Positions 62,130 to 64,000 of a stretch of DNA of 64,000 bases are shown piece by piece. Each line of letters begins with the position of its first letter. Position 1 is the first letter of the stretch. The position numbers and the translations under genes were made by a program. Where the stretch lies: contig NZ_FPKW01000004.1 of NCBI RefSeq assembly GCF_900114875.1, forward strand, positions 218,895-282,894, written 5' to 3'. The notes below the pieces were generated by a model, which was not told where the DNA came from, did not search any database, and saw only the letters and a program-made list of their open reading frames with translations. Source of the stretch: Chryseobacterium limigenitum. Its GTDB lineage: Bacteria; Bacteroidota; Bacteroidia; Flavobacteriales; Weeksellaceae.

Positions 62130-62145
62130 TGTGATTTGGATCACA
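62130..62145. promoter_or_regulatory. Perfect Crp/Fnr-type palindrome upstream of the PfpI gene
   Basis: TGTGA and TCACA separated by six bases (TTTGGA) match the classical Crp consensus exactly. It lies 80 bases before the start of the DJ-1/PfpI gene, and CAACTTTG at about 62190 resembles a -7 box. A Crp/Fnr relative may act here. Confidence 0.6.
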
Positions 62146-62224
62146 CAGGAATAGTGAGCCAAGTCCTGTTTTTTAAAGACAGATAATGTCAACTTTGTAG
62201 TATTCAATTAAAGAAATATTAAAA

Positions 62225-62902
62225 ATGAGCAAAAAAGTTTTATTCGTACTTACGAGTCACGACGAATTAGGTAACACCGGTTTGAAGACCGGATTCTGGA
62301 CAGAAGAATTAGCAGCTCCCTATTATGCTTTGTCTGATAAGGGTGTTGAGATCACCCTGGCATCTCCAAAAGGAGGTCTTCCACCAATTGATCCAAAAAG
62401 TGAAGATACTTCATCTCAAACGGAGGTAACACGAAGAATGGATAATGATGAGGTATTACAGGATAAATTAAAAAGTACACACAAATTATCTGAAGTCAAA
62501 AGCGAAGATTATGATGCTGTATTTTATCCCGGAGGTCACGGTCCGTTATGGGATCTTGCTGAAGATAAGATTTCACAACAGTTAATTGTTGATTTTTATT
62601 CTAATGACAAACCTATAGCGTTCGTTTGCCACGCACCCGGTGTTCTGAAGGATGTAAAAATAGATGGCGAATATCTGGTCAATGGTAAAAATGTTACAGG
62701 ATTTACAAATACTGAAGAGGAAGCTGTCCAATTGACGGATGTTGTTCCTTTCTTAGTTGAAGATATGTTAAAAAAGAATGGTGGCATGTACAGTAAAATA
62801 GAAGATTGGAGTCCTTATGCAATTGTGGACGGAAGATTGATCACAGGACAAAATCCTGCTTCTTCTGAAAAAGTTGCCGAAGAACTACTGAAGCTTATCT
62901 AA
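62225..62902 (+). CDS. DJ-1/PfpI-superfamily protein, Hsp31-like
   Basis: A 225-residue protein of the class I glutamine-amidotransferase-like fold. The PGGHGPLWDLAED motif is near residue 103 and the nucleophile cysteine is in FVCHAPGVL near residue 138, with the histidine next to it. An early glutamate in KTGFWTEE fits the Hsp31/DJ-1 catalytic set. Such proteins act as glyoxalases, deglycases or chaperones under stress; the exact one is unclear. The terminator follows closely. Confidence 0.9.
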   Translation: MSKKVLFVLTSHDELGNTGLKTGFWTEELAAPYYALSDKGVEITLASPKGGLPPIDPKSEDTSSQTEVTRRMDNDEVLQDKLKSTHKLSEVKSEDYDAVFYPGGHGPLWDLAEDKISQQLIVDFYSNDKPIAFVCHAPGVLKDVKIDGEYLVNGKNVTGFTNTEEEAVQLTDVVPFLVEDMLKKNGGMYSKIEDWSPYAIVDGRLITGQNPASSEKVAEELLKLI

Positions 62903-62928
62903 GTAGATAATCAATTAAAGATTTTTTT

Positions 62929-62968
62929 AAATACAAAAGCGGCTTTTTGCCGCTTTTGTATTTAAAAA
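62929..62968. terminator. Strong hairpin after the PfpI gene
   Basis: AAATACAAAAGCGGC and GCCGCTTTTGTATTT form a perfect 15-bp stem around a T5 loop, preceded by a T-run and followed by an A-run. It can work in both directions. Confidence 0.8.
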
Positions 62969-63018
62969 ACTTTCACAATTTCAGAAATTCTCTTTCTTGA
63001 AATTAAAACTATCTCCCA

Positions 63019-63171
63019 TTATTTCCAGAAGGGTTTTATGATTCTGCTTTTTTTATGACTTAGAAACAAGAGAATAATAGTCGCAATAAAGCAAAACAGG
63101 GTTGCCTGAATACTACCCTCTGGACCAAAATTTCCTCCTGTAATGATTGCAAGAAACTCAGGTGATGAGCA
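63019..63171 (-). pseudogene. Possible C-terminal fragment of a CPBP-type membrane protease
   Basis: On the minus strand, about 50 residues including FLAIITGGNFGPEGSIQATL, a hydrophobic helix and a basic RIIKPFWK end resemble the tail of CPBP intramembrane proteases in Flavobacteriia. The residues before 63171 do not continue the family pattern. It may be a gene remnant; the resemblance is short. Confidence 0.3.
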
Positions 63172-63462
63172 AATCTTTTTAATGATTTTTGCTATCTGCA
63201 AACAATATTCTACTATTAACTTTAAGCTTGAAGAATCTTTAGAAGCATCACTTTTATTTTCTGCCTTAACATCATGTTTAAGTGTGAGTCCGACAGAAAA
63301 ACTAAGCGAATTAGAACGAATAGATCTCAAAGATTTACTAAGTATAAAATAAAATTTATTGTTTATCTGTAAATGATCAACACGATTAAAAATGATCGAA
63401 GTTGTTTGCCAACTTCGATTGGCAAATACAACTTTAAGTAATTTTGCTAATAAATGATAAAA

Positions 63463-63504
63463 GCGGAATCAAATGTTCGATTGTAGTCCCTCTCATTCCG
63501 CCAG
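63463..63504 (+). other. tRNA 3'-end-like fragment, possible integration scar
   Basis: GCGGAAT at 63463-63469 pairs with ATTCCGC at 63495-63501. The segment CCCTCTCATTCCGCCA at about 63488-63503 looks like the T-stem, acceptor strand, discriminator base and CCA of a tRNA. No D-arm, anticodon arm or pairing T-stem is found, so it is not a working tRNA. Such pieces mark attachment sites of integrative elements. Confidence 0.35.
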
Positions 63505-63525
63505 TTGGGGAACCAAAATAAGCTA

Positions 63526-63561
63526 AAACGCTGTAAACATCACTGTTTACAGCGTTTTTTT
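63526..63561 (+). terminator. Strong intrinsic terminator
   Basis: AAACGCTGTAAAC and GTTTACAGCGTTT form a perfect 13-bp stem with a 6-base loop and end in T7. It follows the tRNA-like fragment, as expected if it once ended an RNA gene. Confidence 0.8.
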
Positions 63562-63679
63562 GTTTTTGCGCTAATATCAAAGAAAAATCAAAATAGGTCA
63601 CGATTCATATGCCATCAAATTTCAATTCATTGATAATACTTTTTAAGAGATACTATGGATCAATCTCAAAACTTGGGGA

Positions 63680-64000
63680 CTAGGCAAAAAGTTTAGACAA
63701 CCTGAAGAGGAAAAATGCTTTATCCCGCACGCCTCTTAATTGTACTCTGAAGTTTTTTATTTTAGCATTGAAAGACTCGGCGGAAGCATTCGTGCTTCTT
63801 CTTTCAAAATAATTGAGAATCTCATTGTAATGATTCATTATGGTTTTTCTGAGCACTGAGAAAGCTTTAAATCCTGATTCTTCCACCTCTTTAAACCAAT
63901 GTGCCAATTTCAACAGTGCAACGGATTTTTGAATGTTTTGATTGTAAATTTTCCTCAGGCCATCAGATAAATTGTACGCTTTTTCTAAATCAGGATATTG
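63680..64000 (-). CDS. ISL3-family-like transposase, C-terminal part
   Basis: An open frame runs from the window's right edge to the stop at 63680; its start lies outside. The visible ~106 residues (YPDLEKAYNLSDGLRKIYNQ, then HWFKEVEESGFKAF and RRSTNASAESFNAKIKNFRVQLRGVRD) match the end of ISL3/IS204-type DDE transposases, with the last catalytic glutamate in ASAESFNAKIK. A short internal start at 63913 is not real. Confidence 0.8.
   Translation of the reverse strand, partial: QYPDLEKAYNLSDGLRKIYNQNIQKSVALLKLAHWFKEVEESGFKAFSVLRKTIMNHYNEILNYFERRSTNASAESFNAKIKNFRVQLRGVRDKAFFLFRLSKLFA

Noticed and set aside
63143..63352. 69-residue + strand ORF
   Set aside because: It overlaps a possible protease remnant on the other strand, starts without a promoter and has no recognisable motif.

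Overview
The window reads as part of the chromosome of a Flavobacteriia bacterium, most like Chryseobacterium or a close relative in the Weeksellaceae. The signs are low G+C, type IX secretion (T9SS) C-terminal sorting domains, SusC/SusD and HmuY/HmuR outer-membrane systems, Bacteroidota promoters of the TTTG / TAnnTTTG type, and few Shine-Dalgarno sequences. This assignment rests on gene content only.

Region 1 (1-12.8 kb) is a nitrate reductase and molybdenum cofactor block on the + strand. It holds the 3' end of a molybdopterin nitrate-reductase-like subunit, a four-cluster ferredoxin, a Rieske protein and a small membrane protein. These are followed by moaA, a T9SS repeat protein, a small SUOX-fold lipoprotein, moeA, a short modE, mobA, a TonB-dependent receptor, moaD, moeB, moaE and a moaC-moaB/mog fusion. 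The molybdate importer modABC lies at 21.6-23.7 kb.

Region 2 (12.8-21.5 kb) handles nitrite and nitric oxide: a hemerythrin-PAS protein, an NsrR-like Rrf2 regulator, a copper nitrite reductase operon (nirK, FGE-fold lipoprotein, SCO, cytochrome c), ric/ytfE, a quinol-type NO reductase and a second hemerythrin protein. Region 3 (23.8-32.6 kb) is a full hmuYRSTUV haem-acquisition operon. Region 4 (32.6-48.4 kb) has a polytopic membrane protein, a second Rrf2 regulator, a CydDC-like ABC exporter, two NarK-type carriers with a c'-like cytochrome and a porin, a cytochrome-c type NO reductase (norCB), anaerobic ribonucleotide reductase (nrdDG) and a Crp/Fnr regulator with FNR-like cysteines. With no nosZ in view, the visible pathway is nitrate to nitrous oxide. 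Haem uptake, Moco synthesis and anaerobic dNTP synthesis would support it.

The most notable unlisted signal is a family of 26-bp palindromes, with half-sites near AATAAGACA / TGTCTTATT separated by 4 bp. They lie upstream of the hemerythrin-PAS gene, rrf2, nirK, ric, hmuY, cydD, narK/nor (shared, divergent) and nrdD. I infer one regulon, probably controlled by one or both Rrf2 proteins, that joins NO detoxification, denitrification, haem uptake and anaerobic growth.

Region 5 (48.4-64 kb) is accessory: a 1.3-kb decayed stretch with a direct repeat and an AraC remnant, a SusCD pair, a T9SS protein, a di-haem peroxidase, a leucine-rich repeat protein, an intact IS5-type element with inverted repeats, a beta-lactamase-fold hydrolase with an AraC regulator, a SemiSWEET, a DJ-1/PfpI protein preceded by a perfect Crp/Fnr-type palindrome, a possible tRNA 3'-end fragment and the 3' end of an ISL3-type transposase at the window edge.
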